Below are positions 28,568-37,805 of a DNA stretch of 64,000 nucleotides, one piece after another. Source of the DNA: Rhizobium sp. BK376 (GTDB taxonomy: Bacteria > Pseudomonadota > Alphaproteobacteria > Rhizobiales > Rhizobiaceae); the NCBI RefSeq assembly GCF_004341625.1, contig NZ_SLZG01000002.1:1-64000 (forward strand), in the 5' to 3' direction. The first letter of the stretch is position 1. The number at the start of each line of letters is the position of its first letter. The position numbers were made by a program, and so were the translations under genes. The notes beneath the pieces are model-generated. The model made no database searches, was not told the origin of the DNA, and saw only the letters and a program-made list of their open reading frames with translations.

Positions 28568-31195
28568 CTACTTGGCCGGGATGGTCAGGTCGTGGCCGAC
28601 GGGCAGCCGGCGCGGATTGAGATTCTTGTTGGCCTCGACCAGCTTCCGCCAGAGTTCGGCGTCGCCGTAGTAGTGCTTGGAGAGATCCCAAAGCGTATCG
28701 CCGGCAACGATGACATGGGTCGTCGGTGTCGTCGCTTGCTCTGTCGCCGGCTCCGGTGTTGGTGCCGCGGCGGGCTCTGACGGGCTTGGTGTCGGAGCAG
28801 CGGGCGCCGGGGTGGATTGCGGTGCAGCAGGTGCCGGAGCGGGCCCAGCCGATGGTTCGGCGGCCGGCGCCGTCGGGGCCGGGGTTGCCGTTCCGGTGTC
28901 AGGGACAGGAGCCGGAGCCGGCGCTGGTGTAGCGGGCGTTTCCGTTGCCGGGGCCGGAGCCGGTGCCGGGGTTGTCGGTGAAGCTGGCGCGACCTCGGCC
29001 GGGGCAGGCTGGGTGGTCTGTGCCGTCGTATCGGCAGGAGGGACAGGTGCCGCCGGTTCCGATGGTGCCGGAGCTGCCGGGGTTGCCGGCGCTGTTGCTG
29101 CAGAGGTGTCGCTTGGGGCTGGCGCGGGGGCCGTGGTGGTCGGCGAGGCTGGTGCAGGCTCGGCGGGAGTCGGCTGGGTGGCCTGAGCCGTTCTATCGGG
29201 AGAGGCAGCAGGCGCTGCCGGTTCTGATGGAGCTGGTGTTGCCGGTTCCGATGGTGCCGGCGCTGCCGGTGCTGGTGCAGCAGATGTACCGCTCGGGTCT
29301 GGCGCAGGGGCCGGTGTGGCAGTTGACGCGGGCGCAGGCGGTGTCGGCGCCGGCGATGCAGGGGCAGGCTGGGCGGTTTGAGCAGTCCCGTCGGAAGAGG
29401 GAACAGGCGTTGCCGAAGCCGGAGGCGTCGGTGTGGTGGGTGCTGGTGTTGAACCCGGAGCAGGGGTATCGGGAGCCGCGGCCGCCGGTGCGGCGGCATT
29501 CTCCGACGGTGCCGGCGCGGGCTTTTCGCCCGAAGGGGCGATCTGCTTCTCGGTCGGCTGCGTCGATTCCTGCTGCGGCGAACCGGTAGCTGCGACCTGC
29601 GTCACGCGGCCGTCGAGATATGGCTTGTAGGGATTGTGTGCGGCGAGATAGTCGGCCACCACCTGTTCCAGGTTGGGGCCGAAGTCATAGGCATTCTTTC
29701 CGTCCTTGGCGAAGACCGTGTAACCGTCGCCGCCAGCGCGCATGTAATTGTTGCTGACGACTCCGTATGTCTTGTTCTGGTCGAGGGGCGCGAAATTGTC
29801 GCCTTCCTTGACTTCAACCGACGTGACGCGGCTGCCTGCCGGCTTCGATTTGTCGAAGCTGTACTTGATGCCCGACACCTGGGGGAAGCGTCCGGCACCA
29901 TCATCGATCTGGCTTAGGCCGTTTTCAAGCGCGGCAATCACATCGGCGCCGGTCAGCTGGAAGGTCGAAATCGTGTTCTGGAAGGGCAGGACGGTGAGCA
30001 CATCGCCCATGGTAACATTGGGGCCGCCGATCGAGGCGCGCAGACCGCCGCCGTTCTGGATGGCAATGCTGATCCCCTGCGCCTTGGTACGGTCGAGCAT
30101 GGCGTCGGCGACGAGGTTGCCCATCGAGCATTCCTTGGCGCGGCAAACTTCGCGCGAACCTTCGATCGGGCCTTCGGTCGAGCCGATCACCTTCTGGCGC
30201 AGCTCTTCGATCGGCTTGGCCATCTCCTTGACGCGCGCGACGATTGCCGGATCTTGGGGAACAGACGAATCAAGCAGGATCGGATCGCCCTTGGCCTCCT
30301 TGACGACGCCATTGTCATCGAAGGTGACGACGATATCGCCCAGATATTTGCCATAGGCGGCGGCGGTCACGACAGGCACTTTATAGCCGCCGGGATTGTC
30401 GACCATGGTCGGATATGGGCCGGCAGCTTTCGGATCGGTGTTCGACAGAAGCGTATGTGAGTGGCCGCCGACGACCACATCGACACCGGGGATCTTGGCG
30501 ATCTGGTCAAGGTCGCGCGGGTAGCCGACATGGGTGAGCGCGATGATCTTGTTGACGCCCTGCGCCTTGAGCATGTCGACTTCGGCGTTGATGGCCTGCG
30601 CGTCGTCGGTGATCTTGATATGCGGACCTGGGGAGGCGAGCTCCGGCGTGTCGTTCGCCACGGCGCCGACGATGCCGATCTTCTGGCCGCCGATATCGAG
30701 GACGATCGACTTCTTGACGCGGTCGCCAAGCTTCGATTGTGCGTCGGGAACGACATTGGCGCCGAGAACGGGGAACTGCACCTTGTCGAGGAATGGCGCC
30801 AGCGCCTCCTCGCCGTCGTCGAATTCATGGTTGCCGACGGTCATGGCGTCGAACTTCATGTCGTTCAGGAACTCGACTTCGGCTGCGCCCTTGTAGGTGG
30901 TGTAGAACAGCGATCCCTGGAAATTGTCGCCTGCATCCAGCAGGAGGACATTCTGGCCCTGAAGCGCCTGGCGGCGCTGGTCGATTTCCGTCTTCATCCG
31001 CGCCACGCCGCCGAAGCATTCCTTCTTGCTTTCCTCTTCCGCCGAGCAGGTGGCGTCGAAGCGATTGATCGGCTCGATGCGAGAATGAAGATCATTGATG
31101 TGCAGGATGTTGAGCTGGTAGTCGGCAAAAGCCGCACTGGTGCTGAGCGCCAAGGCTGAGACTGTCAGAAGTCCCATTCCCAAAAGCAGTTTCAT
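28568..31195 (-). CDS. 5'-nucleotidase/metallophosphoesterase with Pro-Ala linker and LysM
   Basis: This 875-residue exported protein has a signal peptide at residues 1-24 (ending AFA). A metallophosphoesterase domain follows (LNILHINDLHSRIEP; LDAGDNFQGS; VGNHEFDDG; VVGGHSHT). The 5'-nucleotidase C-terminal domain runs to about 540 ('NGGGLRASI', 'VVSNNYMRAGGDGY'). Then comes a Pro/Ala/Ser/Thr-rich low-complexity segment of about 270 residues, and a LysM domain at 826-875. UshA-like enzymes hydrolyse nucleotides in the periplasm; LysM would tether it to peptidoglycan. The linker is made of imperfect repeats of APxPS/AAPAP type. Confidence 0.9.
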   Translation of the reverse strand: MKLLLGMGLLTVSALALSTSAAFADYQLNILHINDLHSRIEPINRFDATCSAEEESKKECFGGVARMKTEIDQRRQALQGQNVLLLDAGDNFQGSLFYTTYKGAAEVEFLNDMKFDAMTVGNHEFDDGEEALAPFLDKVQFPVLGANVVPDAQSKLGDRVKKSIVLDIGGQKIGIVGAVANDTPELASPGPHIKITDDAQAINAEVDMLKAQGVNKIIALTHVGYPRDLDQIAKIPGVDVVVGGHSHTLLSNTDPKAAGPYPTMVDNPGGYKVPVVTAAAYGKYLGDIVVTFDDNGVVKEAKGDPILLDSSVPQDPAIVARVKEMAKPIEELRQKVIGSTEGPIEGSREVCRAKECSMGNLVADAMLDRTKAQGISIAIQNGGGLRASIGGPNVTMGDVLTVLPFQNTISTFQLTGADVIAALENGLSQIDDGAGRFPQVSGIKYSFDKSKPAGSRVTSVEVKEGDNFAPLDQNKTYGVVSNNYMRAGGDGYTVFAKDGKNAYDFGPNLEQVVADYLAAHNPYKPYLDGRVTQVAATGSPQQESTQPTEKQIAPSGEKPAPAPSENAAAPAAAAPDTPAPGSTPAPTTPTPPASATPVPSSDGTAQTAQPAPASPAPTPPAPASTATPAPAPDPSGTSAAPAPAAPAPSEPATPAPSEPAAPAASPDRTAQATQPTPAEPAPASPTTTAPAPAPSDTSAATAPATPAAPAPSEPAAPVPPADTTAQTTQPAPAEVAPASPTTPAPAPAPATETPATPAPAPAPVPDTGTATPAPTAPAAEPSAGPAPAPAAPQSTPAPAAPTPSPSEPAAAPTPEPATEQATTPTTHVIVAGDTLWDLSKHYYGDAELWRKLVEANKNLNPRRLPVGHDLTIPAK

Positions 31196-31341
31196 CTTCT
31201 CACCCCTATTCTGGCGAAGGGCGAAACCTTCGCAACCCTCTCCCGCCTTGCGGGATCAGAAACTCTACGGGAGCACTCTATCGCGCTGGCAACTATAGAA
31301 AAAGCTGGCTTCTGCAGCTTCTTTTCCAAGAGGTATCACGC

Positions 31342-31368
31342 AAAAAAGCTCCCGCAAGGAGAGCTTTT
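31342..31368 (-). terminator. Terminator after the Omp10-like gene
   Basis: On the minus strand AAAGCTCTCC-TTGC-GGGAGCTTTTTT forms a stem with T-run, 25 bp past the stop. Confidence 0.85.
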
Positions 31369-31393
31369 CGCAATGGTTTGGAAAATGTTGGTA

Positions 31394-31768
31394 TCAGCGA
31401 CGTGCGAGCGAGAATTGGGCGCCGCTATCCGACGTGCAGTTCAACTGATTGGGGCCGACCAAGGCGCAGTTGACCTTGGACTGCGTCTTGCGCACGAGCG
31501 AGGTCATGTTGATTTCGACGAGGCCGGGCGACGTGCTTGTATAGGTGCCCGAGGCCAGAAGCTGGTTACTGTCTGTCGTGCGGGTGGTGAAGGCACCGGC
31601 CTGGAAGGTCGAAATGATGCCGTTCGGGTCGGCCCAGTTGCCCTCGACAGTCTTCGGAGCGGACGAAAGCGGCGTGGAAACATTCGTGGGCGTCGACGAG
31701 CCGAAGCTCATGCATGCTGACAGCGACGCGGCCACGAGAAGGAGGGCGAAGCTGGTTCTGATTTTCAT
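31394..31768 (-). CDS. omp10: Omp10-like outer-membrane lipoprotein
   Basis: This 124-residue lipoprotein has the lipobox LSAC with Cys19. The mature part closely follows Brucella Omp10 in pattern ('GNWADPNGI', '[15 protein letters not shown]', '[22 protein letters not shown]', '[13 protein letters not shown]'). The two cysteines probably form a disulfide. The ATG at 31768 has GGGAG upstream and gives a clean signal peptide; a longer frame to 31810 would not. It is anchored in the outer membrane, and its role is unknown apart from the Brucella homologue's link to surface antigenicity and fitness. Confidence 0.88.
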   Translation of the reverse strand: MKIRTSFALLLVAASLSACMSFGSSTPTNVSTPLSSAPKTVEGNWADPNGIISTFQAGAFTTRTTDSNQLLASGTYTSTSPGLVEINMTSLVRKTQSKVNCALVGPNQLNCTSDSGAQFSLARR

Positions 31769-31893
31769 TGTGTGTCTCCCGCAATGCTTTAGTTGGACTG
31801 TGCGCCGCAATATTTGCGAAAAACATGGCGCGCTGTCTGCCTGAAAGCAAGGCTTTGGGATGCATCGCTTGCGATTTATCCGACGAGCGTAGC

Positions 31894-31922
31894 AAAAATG
31901 CCCGCACCATCGGCGCGGGCAT
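31894..31922 (-). terminator. Terminator after homospermidine synthase
   Basis: The minus strand reads ATGCCCGC ... GCGGGCAT followed by TTTTG, 26 bp past the stop of hss. Confidence 0.8.
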
Positions 31923-31947
31923 CTCGAGTTTCAAATATTAGGGCCGA

Positions 31948-33399
31948 TCAGCGAACCAGGATATTCTTGAACTGCCAGGGATCCTTGGTGTCGATATCTT
32001 CCGGGAACAGGCCGGGGCGACCGTCGAGCGGCGTCCAATCGGTATAGTGGCCTTCGACCGGGCCGAGATAGGGCAGCTGTACTTCGAGGCAGCGCTTGTA
32101 ATCGACCTCGTCGGCCTCGACGATGCCGGCCTTCGGATTTTCCAGAGCCCAGACCATGCCGGCGAGAACGGCAGAAGTCACCTGTAGGCCGGTCGCATTC
32201 TGGTAGGGAGCGATTCGGCGGGTTTCTTCCAGCGAAAGACGCGAGCCGAACCAGTAGGCATTCTTCTCATGGCCGTAGAGCAGGACGCCGAGTTCGTCGA
32301 TGCCGTCCTCCAGCTCGTCCTCGTCGAGAACGTGGTGGACAGGCTGCGGATTGCCGCCATTGCCGAACATTTCGTGCAGCGAGAGCACGGCGTCGTTGGC
32401 CGGATGATAAGCGTAGTGGCAGGTTGGGCGGAAGGTGACTTCGCCGTCCTTGTCGCGCACCGTGAAGTAATCGGCGATCGAGATCGATTCGTTATGAGTG
32501 ACCAGGAAGCCGTATTGCGGGCCGGGGGTCGGGCACCAGGTGCGGACGCGGGTATTGGCGCCGGGCTGCTCCAGGTAGATCGCGGCCTTGGAGCCCTTCT
32601 TATGCTTCTTGGCGTTCTTCGGCATCCATTCTTCATGGGTGCCCCAGCCGAGTTCGGCCGGCTGCATGCCTTCGGAGATGAAGCCTTCGACCGACCAGGT
32701 ATTCCAGAAGACGTTGAGCGGCTTCGGGTGCTTGGTGCGTTGGGTGTCGCGCTCGGCAATGTGGACGCCCTTGACGCCGAGCTTCTTCATCAGCTTCGCC
32801 CAGCCTTCGCGGTCGTTCTGATCAGGCTCTTCGAACTTCAGACCGGTATCGCGCGCGAGGTTGACGAGCGCCTGCTTGACGAACCAGGAGACCATGCCCG
32901 GATTGGCGCCGCAGGTGGAAACGGCCGTGGCACCGCCCGGGTTCTTTTCCTTTTCCTTGCGCACGGTTTCGCGCAGAGCATAGTTCGTGCGGTCAGCATT
33001 CGACATGTTCTTGTCGAAGTAGAAGCCGAGCCAGGGCTCGACAACGGTGTCGATGTAGAGCACGTCATGCTTGCGGCAGAGCTTCATGATATCGAGCGAG
33101 CCGGTGTCGACCGAGAGATTGACGCAGAAACCCTGGCCTTCGCCTTCGGTCAGGAGCGGCTTCAAGAGCTCCTTGTAATTGTCCTTGGTGACATATTCCT
33201 TGATATGACGGACGCCGTGCTTCTTGAGGATCTCCATGTCGGAGGGCTCTTCGCGCGGGTCGATAACGACCATCCGGCTCTTGTCGAATTTAAAGTGGCG
33301 CTCAATCAGGGGCAGGGTGCCGCGGCCGATGGAGCCAAAGCCGATCATCACGATCGGACCGGTAATTTCGGCATATACCGGATAGTTCTCTTCCGTCAT
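31948..33399 (-). CDS. hss: Homospermidine synthase
   Basis: This 483-residue NAD-dependent enzyme joins two putrescine-derived units (or putrescine and spermidine) into sym-homospermidine, the characteristic polyamine of rhizobia. The Rossmann-type start reads 'GPIVMIGFGSIGRGTLPLI', and the family blocks 'STCGANPGMVSWFVKQAL', 'WNTWSVEGFISEGMQPAELGWG' and 'YLEQPGANTRVRTW' are intact. GGAGAAAAG lies just before the ATG. It is a single-gene unit with its own terminator. Confidence 0.95.
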   Translation of the reverse strand: MTEENYPVYAEITGPIVMIGFGSIGRGTLPLIERHFKFDKSRMVVIDPREEPSDMEILKKHGVRHIKEYVTKDNYKELLKPLLTEGEGQGFCVNLSVDTGSLDIMKLCRKHDVLYIDTVVEPWLGFYFDKNMSNADRTNYALRETVRKEKEKNPGGATAVSTCGANPGMVSWFVKQALVNLARDTGLKFEEPDQNDREGWAKLMKKLGVKGVHIAERDTQRTKHPKPLNVFWNTWSVEGFISEGMQPAELGWGTHEEWMPKNAKKHKKGSKAAIYLEQPGANTRVRTWCPTPGPQYGFLVTHNESISIADYFTVRDKDGEVTFRPTCHYAYHPANDAVLSLHEMFGNGGNPQPVHHVLDEDELEDGIDELGVLLYGHEKNAYWFGSRLSLEETRRIAPYQNATGLQVTSAVLAGMVWALENPKAGIVEADEVDYKRCLEVQLPYLGPVEGHYTDWTPLDGRPGLFPEDIDTKDPWQFKNILVR

Positions 33400-33543
33400 T
33401 CTTTTCTCCTTCGAAAGGCTGGAGCCATTCGTGTACGAAATTTAGGTGAAGTTTGCGCGAAACCGCGCGAGTATGTGCGGCTCTAAGCATAAATTTCTGT
33501 CACAATAAAGAGCCGGTGCATGATTGCAGGCAGTGGTGCGCCG

Positions 33544-33912
33544 CTAAGCCGCCAAAGTGCCTTGGTGAAACACCATGCGCCAGTTTCCGTCATCTTCCAA
33601 ACGCCAGATTGAACTTCTCAACGTTTTTCGCTCGCTTCCATCTGAACGGGTGTGAACTGACTGGTAGGTCAGCAGTGCAACGCCTTCGGCGAGCAGCTTC
33701 AACTGAAAATCCGTTCCGCTGGTAACTCCTCTGTCGGGCTTCTCGCGTGGCAGTGCCTCCAGGGTCTGGTCAAAGTCCCAGAAACGGCCGGAACTGCCGA
33801 TCTCGCGAAAGTCGGGCGACAGCAAGCCCGCTATCGCTTGGGCGGACGACCGGATGGTGGGATCGAAGAGCTTTTCCTCAAGCTGGCGAAGATGGGTGGC
33901 GAGATCGTCCAT
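33544..33912 (-). CDS. SnoaL/DUF4440-like small protein
   Basis: This 122-residue protein has an NTF2-like cone fold pattern: an N-terminal helix, 'LLSPDFREIGSSGRFWDFDQTLEAL', and C-terminal strands 'SSIWRLEDDGNWRMVFHQGT'. This is the DUF4440/SnoaL-like type. Activity is unknown. It starts four bases after the YciI gene stop and is probably co-transcribed with it. Confidence 0.8.
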   Translation of the reverse strand: MDDLATHLRQLEEKLFDPTIRSSAQAIAGLLSPDFREIGSSGRFWDFDQTLEALPREKPDRGVTSGTDFQLKLLAEGVALLTYQSVHTRSDGSERKTLRSSIWRLEDDGNWRMVFHQGTLAA

Positions 33913-33916
33913 GGGA

Positions 33917-34201
33917 TCAGCGCTTCAAAATGTCCAGTCCATCGACCACTGTTGTCACTGCGACTTCGGTGATTTCGTATTCGGCAATGCCGTGGATGGT
34001 GAAAGGGTCGGCGGCAACATAGGCCTCGATTTCGGCGCGGTCTCCGACGGCGAGAATCACGCCGCCGGTGCGCGGCACTTTACGGCCCGAGGCCAGGAAC
34101 CAGCCCTCGGCATAGCCCTCCTTCACCCAGGCCATATGCGGCTCCATGTGCTTGTCGGCTTCCTCGTTGGGCTTCACATAGGTGAGGGCGAGTATATGCA
34201 T
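33917..34201 (-). CDS. YciI-family protein
   Basis: This 94-residue protein has the YciI ferredoxin-like fold ('MHILALTYVKP', 'HMAWVKEGYAEGWFLASGRKVPRTGGVIL', 'DPFTIHGIAEYEITE'). The conserved His and Asp of the family pocket are present. The ATG at 34201 has AAAGGAA upstream; the longer frame to 34234 has an atypical N-terminus. Function unknown; relatives have stress- or ring-modification-related roles. It heads a two-gene unit with the SnoaL-like protein. Confidence 0.85.
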   Translation of the reverse strand: MHILALTYVKPNEEADKHMEPHMAWVKEGYAEGWFLASGRKVPRTGGVILAVGDRAEIEAYVAADPFTIHGIAEYEITEVAVTTVVDGLDILKR

Positions 34202-34336
34202 CGAAATTCCTTTGGCAGAGATGGGGCGGCACATTTCGGCACAGATGAGTATCGTATCAAGTCACTGTCATCCATCATCTTTTCAGAACTTTGCATCATA
34301 GTGCCGCTGCTTGATCCCTAAGCCCCGGATTTGACC

Positions 34337-35245
34337 ATGATGGACAATATATCCGAGCGGTTCGCCACGCTGCAGTGTGCGACTTCCGTTCTCATCGCAC
34401 TCTATGACCAGGAAGACCGATTGCGCTATGCCAACGCGGCTTTCCGCTCGGCCTTTGCGCTGGATCCGGTGGAGACGCCTTTATGGGGTGATCTCATGCG
34501 GCGCAATACACTCGCTGGGAAGGGCACGATAATTCAAGCCGCGGATTTCGAAACATGGCTGGTGTCCGCGCAGTCGCGACGAGGCAAATTGCCGTTCAGG
34601 GCCTTCGAGACCGATCTTGCGGATGGGCGTTGGCTCTGGATGACAGAGACCGTTGAAGGGGACGGATGGATGTTGTGTATCGCGACCGACATTACCCACA
34701 TCCGCGCGAGCGAAAGAGATCTGCGGCAGGACCGCGACTTTGCCCTCAAGGCTTCGCAAACCGATGAACTGACCAGCATCTCCAATCGCCGCTTCATGAT
34801 GATGGCGCTTGAAGATCTGGTCTGCCGGCAGGTGGATGCCGGGACCGCACTTGGCTGTATCTGCATAATCGATCTTGATTTCTTCAAGCGGATCAACGAC
34901 AGCTTCGGTCATCAGACCGGAGATGGTGTGCTCATCGATTTTGCGCGACGCGTGCATCCTCTCGTTCGTCGCCGCGACAGTTTCGGCCGCATCGGCGGCG
35001 AGGAATTCATGCTGATCCTGCCCGATACGACGCTTGCGCAGAGCGAGATGATCGTGGACCGGATTTTGCAATCGGTTCGCGGCGCGAGGCCAATCCAGGC
35101 GATGCCGGGCTTTTCCTATACCTGCTCGGCTGGCCTCGTCGAACTCCGTCCAGGCGAGACGGCGCGAGAAATCTATTCGCGCGCCGATGCTGCGCTCTAC
35201 ATGGCCAAGCACACCGGCCGCGACCGATTGAAGATCGTCGCTTAG
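34337..35245 (+). CDS. PAS-GGDEF diguanylate cyclase
   Basis: This cytoplasmic protein of about 302 residues has an N-terminal PAS-like sensor (residues about 15-125, 'LYDQEDRLRYANAAFRSAF'). A GGDEF domain follows with 'TDELTSISNRRFMMMAL', 'IDLDFFKRINDSFGH' and the catalytic loop GGEEF. It should synthesise cyclic di-GMP under PAS control. No EAL domain follows. ATG at 34337 is used; the adjacent ATG is also possible. Confidence 0.9.
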   Translation: MMDNISERFATLQCATSVLIALYDQEDRLRYANAAFRSAFALDPVETPLWGDLMRRNTLAGKGTIIQAADFETWLVSAQSRRGKLPFRAFETDLADGRWLWMTETVEGDGWMLCIATDITHIRASERDLRQDRDFALKASQTDELTSISNRRFMMMALEDLVCRQVDAGTALGCICIIDLDFFKRINDSFGHQTGDGVLIDFARRVHPLVRRRDSFGRIGGEEFMLILPDTTLAQSEMIVDRILQSVRGARPIQAMPGFSYTCSAGLVELRPGETAREIYSRADAALYMAKHTGRDRLKIVA

Positions 35246-35261
35246 GACGTGCGACCAATCA

Positions 35262-35702
35262 CTATTCCGTTGAACCGGTCGAACGTTTGGGACGGATGAG
35301 ACCTGACGCATCGCGTACCATCACGCGCCGACCTGGAACACCTAGGTACTCGTCGACTGAGCAACGTCCGGCTTGATCCTGCACAGTTACAACAAACCGT
35401 GGCCCATATCGTTCTACGGAGTAGCGTGTCGTTAGCTCACGAAATGCACTGATATCGGTGCCATGTCGCTGACAGAGATCGCAAAGGGCCTTTGCATAGA
35501 GAGCGATCGCTTTAGCGAGCGATTCTGACGTGGGTCCGCCGGAAGTCGTGCCGTTGAGGAAATCGACGAGTATGTATCTTTCGGGACTTCTTGCAGCCTC
35601 TCCAAATATCTCCGTGGCATAAACGCCGATCAGCAGACCGACCCCGCTTGCAAGGGAGTCGGATATGTTATGGCCAATCGATCTGAGTTTGCCGATTTTC
35701 AC
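35262..35702 (-). CDS. Conserved hypothetical protein
   Basis: This protein of about 146 residues starts at a GTG (KIGKLRSIGHNISDSLASG) with AGG nine bases upstream; an ATG at 35777 would add 25 residues, including a hydrophobic stretch. I do not recognise a characterised family. The body has a glycine-rich start ('SGVGLLIGVYATEIFGEA'), a conserved-looking 'VDFLNGTTSGG' segment and a helical middle with two cysteines. Base composition is lower in GC than its neighbours. It lies between a GGDEF gene and pabC and has no clear partner. Confidence 0.6.
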   Translation of the reverse strand: MKIGKLRSIGHNISDSLASGVGLLIGVYATEIFGEAARSPERYILVDFLNGTTSGGPTSESLAKAIALYAKALCDLCQRHGTDISAFRELTTRYSVERYGPRFVVTVQDQAGRCSVDEYLGVPGRRVMVRDASGLIRPKRSTGSTE

Positions 35703-35773
35703 ATCAACACCTAGGAACACAAAGATATAAATGAAGGGCGTCTTGATTGCTTGGTATTGCTTGATCGCCGGCG

Positions 35774-36415
35774 TCAAGGATTTACGATTTTTGCCGCGAT
35801 CAGTCCGCGCAACGAATTCCCGACAAAGAGTTGGGCGTTCGCCAGATCATCCCTTGATATGCGACCGACACGGGCCTTGCGCTGGCATATGAGTTCGGTG
35901 CGCAGCACGCCGACGAGCAGGCCGCAGGCGATCGGCGGGGTGCGAAGGATGCCCGAGCCGTCATCAAGAAAGACAGAGGTGATGGTGCCTTCGCAGACGT
36001 CGCCGCGCTCGTTCAGCAGGATGACTTCGTCTGCCTGCTCAGCAGAGTATTCCGCGCGGGCAGCCTCATAGATGCTGCGGCGTGTCGTCTTGACTCTGAG
36101 AAGCTTGTCATTCGAATCAAGCCTCGTCCTTGCGACACGGACAGTCCATACAATATCAAATGCAAGCGGTGCGAAGGGGGCAGTCGTCACCTCGATCCGG
36201 CCCCTTGAATCGAAGGTGAGCCGAACACGCAGAGGGGCGGCACTGCCGACCACTGCTTCCTGAAGCTTTGCCACTGCTTCGCTTGGCTTGGGAAAATCGA
36301 GCCGGCGGGCTGACCGTTCCAGTCGCGCGAGATGCAGGCGCAGGCGGACGAAGCCCTGTTCCGGCTCGTAGCGAAGCGTTTCGATCAGCGAGATGTTCTC
36401 TAGCGCTCGATCCAT
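35774..36415 (-). CDS. pabC: Aminodeoxychorismate lyase-like class IV aminotransferase
   Basis: This 213-residue PLP protein has the class IV fold: 'LIETLRYEPEQGFVRLRLHLARLERSA', the PLP lysine region 'LLRVKTTRRSIYEAARAE', 'EVILLNERGDVCEGTITSVF' and 'GVLRTELI'. It follows pabB and overlaps it by 16 bp, so it most likely releases pyruvate from aminodeoxychorismate to give 4-aminobenzoate for folate. The start at 36415 (MDRALENISL) has GGGGACC upstream. Confidence 0.88.
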   Translation of the reverse strand: MDRALENISLIETLRYEPEQGFVRLRLHLARLERSARRLDFPKPSEAVAKLQEAVVGSAAPLRVRLTFDSRGRIEVTTAPFAPLAFDIVWTVRVARTRLDSNDKLLRVKTTRRSIYEAARAEYSAEQADEVILLNERGDVCEGTITSVFLDDGSGILRTPPIACGLLVGVLRTELICQRKARVGRISRDDLANAQLFVGNSLRGLIAAKIVNP

Positions 36416-37560
36416 CGGTCCCCCACTGCAAAGCGCGCTTTCAGCAGGCATTCCTCGTATTCCGCTTCCGCGGTCGAATCAAAGACGATGCCGCCGCCGA
36501 CGTTGAAGACGGCACGGCCATCTTCGAACAGGCTGATGGTGCGGATGGCGACGGAGAAGCGCATGGCGCCGTCAGGTGAGATCATGCCGATCGCGCCGCA
36601 ATAGGCGTCGCGCGGGCCGGTCTCCAGGTCATGCAATATTTCCATTGCCCGCATCTTCGGGGCGCCCGTTATCGAGCCGCAGGGGAAGAGAGCGGCGAAA
36701 ATCTCGGCGATGGAAAGATCCGGCTTCAGCTTCGCCTGTACATGGCTCACCATCTGATGGACGGTCGGATAGGTCTCGACATCGAAGAGTTTTGGAACGT
36801 CGAGCGTGCCGACTTCTGATATCCGCGAGATGTCGTTGCGCAGCAGGTCGACGATCATCCGGTTTTCGGCCTGCGTCTTCTCGTCGGCGAGCATGGCGGC
36901 GACGATCTCCGCGTCTTCGGCCGGGCTATTGCCACGCTTTGCGGTTCCCTTCATCGGATGCGTTTCGATCCAGCCGTCCCGGTCGGTGCGGAAGAACAGT
37001 TCCGGCGAGCGGGAGAGGATGATCGGGCCGCCGAGATCGGCAAGTGCACCGTATTTGACCGGCTGGCGATCGATCAGTGACCAGAAGGCGGCGCGCGGAT
37101 CGCCGTCCCAGCGGGCGGTGATCGGCATGGTGAGATTCGCCTGATAGCAATCTCCCTGGCGCAGATGCCAGTGCAGGCGGTCGAAGCGCTCTTTATATGC
37201 TGCGAAGTTCCATCCGGCTTTGGGGGCGGACAGGAATTCCGTGTTTTCTGTTCGTTGTTTCGGTTGGGCGAGGGGGTGCCCTGCCTGTTGAGGCGCATCG
37301 AAGATGCCGAAGCAGAGGAGGGGCGTTTCTCTATTGTCCGGCGTGAAGGGCGCCAGCTTCTGCTCGAAGGCGTAACCGGCCTCGTAGGAAAGATAGCCCG
37401 CAAGCCATTTGCCGGCACCATGCGCCTCTTGTAGGCGGTCGAAGGCAGGCAGGATATCGGCTGCGCTGCGGACGACGACCATGTCCGACGGCTCGGCGAA
37501 GAGCATTGTTTCGCCGGTCGTGTCGTCGCGGAAGAGGATGGAGCGCGTCGAGCGTGTCAT
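36400..37560 (-). CDS. pabB: Aminodeoxychorismate synthase component I
   Basis: This 386-residue chorismate-binding enzyme has an N-terminal lobe and the catalytic block 'RSPELFFRTDRDGWIETHPMKGTAKRG'. 'LRNDISRI', 'FPCGSITGAPKMRAMEI' and 'GGGIVFDSTAEAEYEECLLKA' are the hallmarks of PabB/TrpE. It makes 4-amino-4-deoxychorismate from chorismate. The glutamine amidotransferase partner PabA is not in the window. It overlaps pabC, so the two are translated together. Confidence 0.95.
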   Translation of the reverse strand: MTRSTRSILFRDDTTGETMLFAEPSDMVVVRSAADILPAFDRLQEAHGAGKWLAGYLSYEAGYAFEQKLAPFTPDNRETPLLCFGIFDAPQQAGHPLAQPKQRTENTEFLSAPKAGWNFAAYKERFDRLHWHLRQGDCYQANLTMPITARWDGDPRAAFWSLIDRQPVKYGALADLGGPIILSRSPELFFRTDRDGWIETHPMKGTAKRGNSPAEDAEIVAAMLADEKTQAENRMIVDLLRNDISRISEVGTLDVPKLFDVETYPTVHQMVSHVQAKLKPDLSIAEIFAALFPCGSITGAPKMRAMEILHDLETGPRDAYCGAIGMISPDGAMRFSVAIRTISLFEDGRAVFNVGGGIVFDSTAEAEYEECLLKARFAVGDRWIER

Positions 37561-37634
37561 GGCTTGATGCGTTTATCAGGTGACGGGACTGCGGCAAGCG
37601 TTGTTTTGCGACCTTGACGTGGTGCCGTGCGGCT

Positions 37635-37690
37635 AGCCCCCTCTGCCCTGCCGGGCATCTCCCCCATAGATGGGGAGATCGGCTGGGCGC
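37635..37690. repeat. Rhizobial intergenic repeat, CCCCCTCTGCCCTGCCGGGC type
   Basis: ATCTCCCC (37657-37664) pairs with GGGGAGAT (37672-37679), preceded by GCCCTGCCGGGC, itself palindromic. I recognise this block from many rhizobial intergenic regions. It lies between pabB and pepF. Confidence 0.65.
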
Positions 37691-37805
37691 ACCGGCGTCG
37701 CCAGCAATTAACCTGGCGACACGCTGAACCGCTTGAGATGCGCGCAGTCAAAGCCGCTTGTGATCTACCTCCATGTGCAGGGGTGCCCAGCACGCGGCGC
37801 AGCGC

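Noticed and set aside
28585..29499. Arg/Pro-rich frame in the linker of the nucleotidase gene
   Set aside because: It is a shifted reading of the low-complexity Pro/Ala repeats.
29000..29560. Possible tandem DNA repeat array in the nucleotidase gene
   Set aside because: The units are imperfect and in frame, so they are a protein low-complexity region rather than a separate repeat element.
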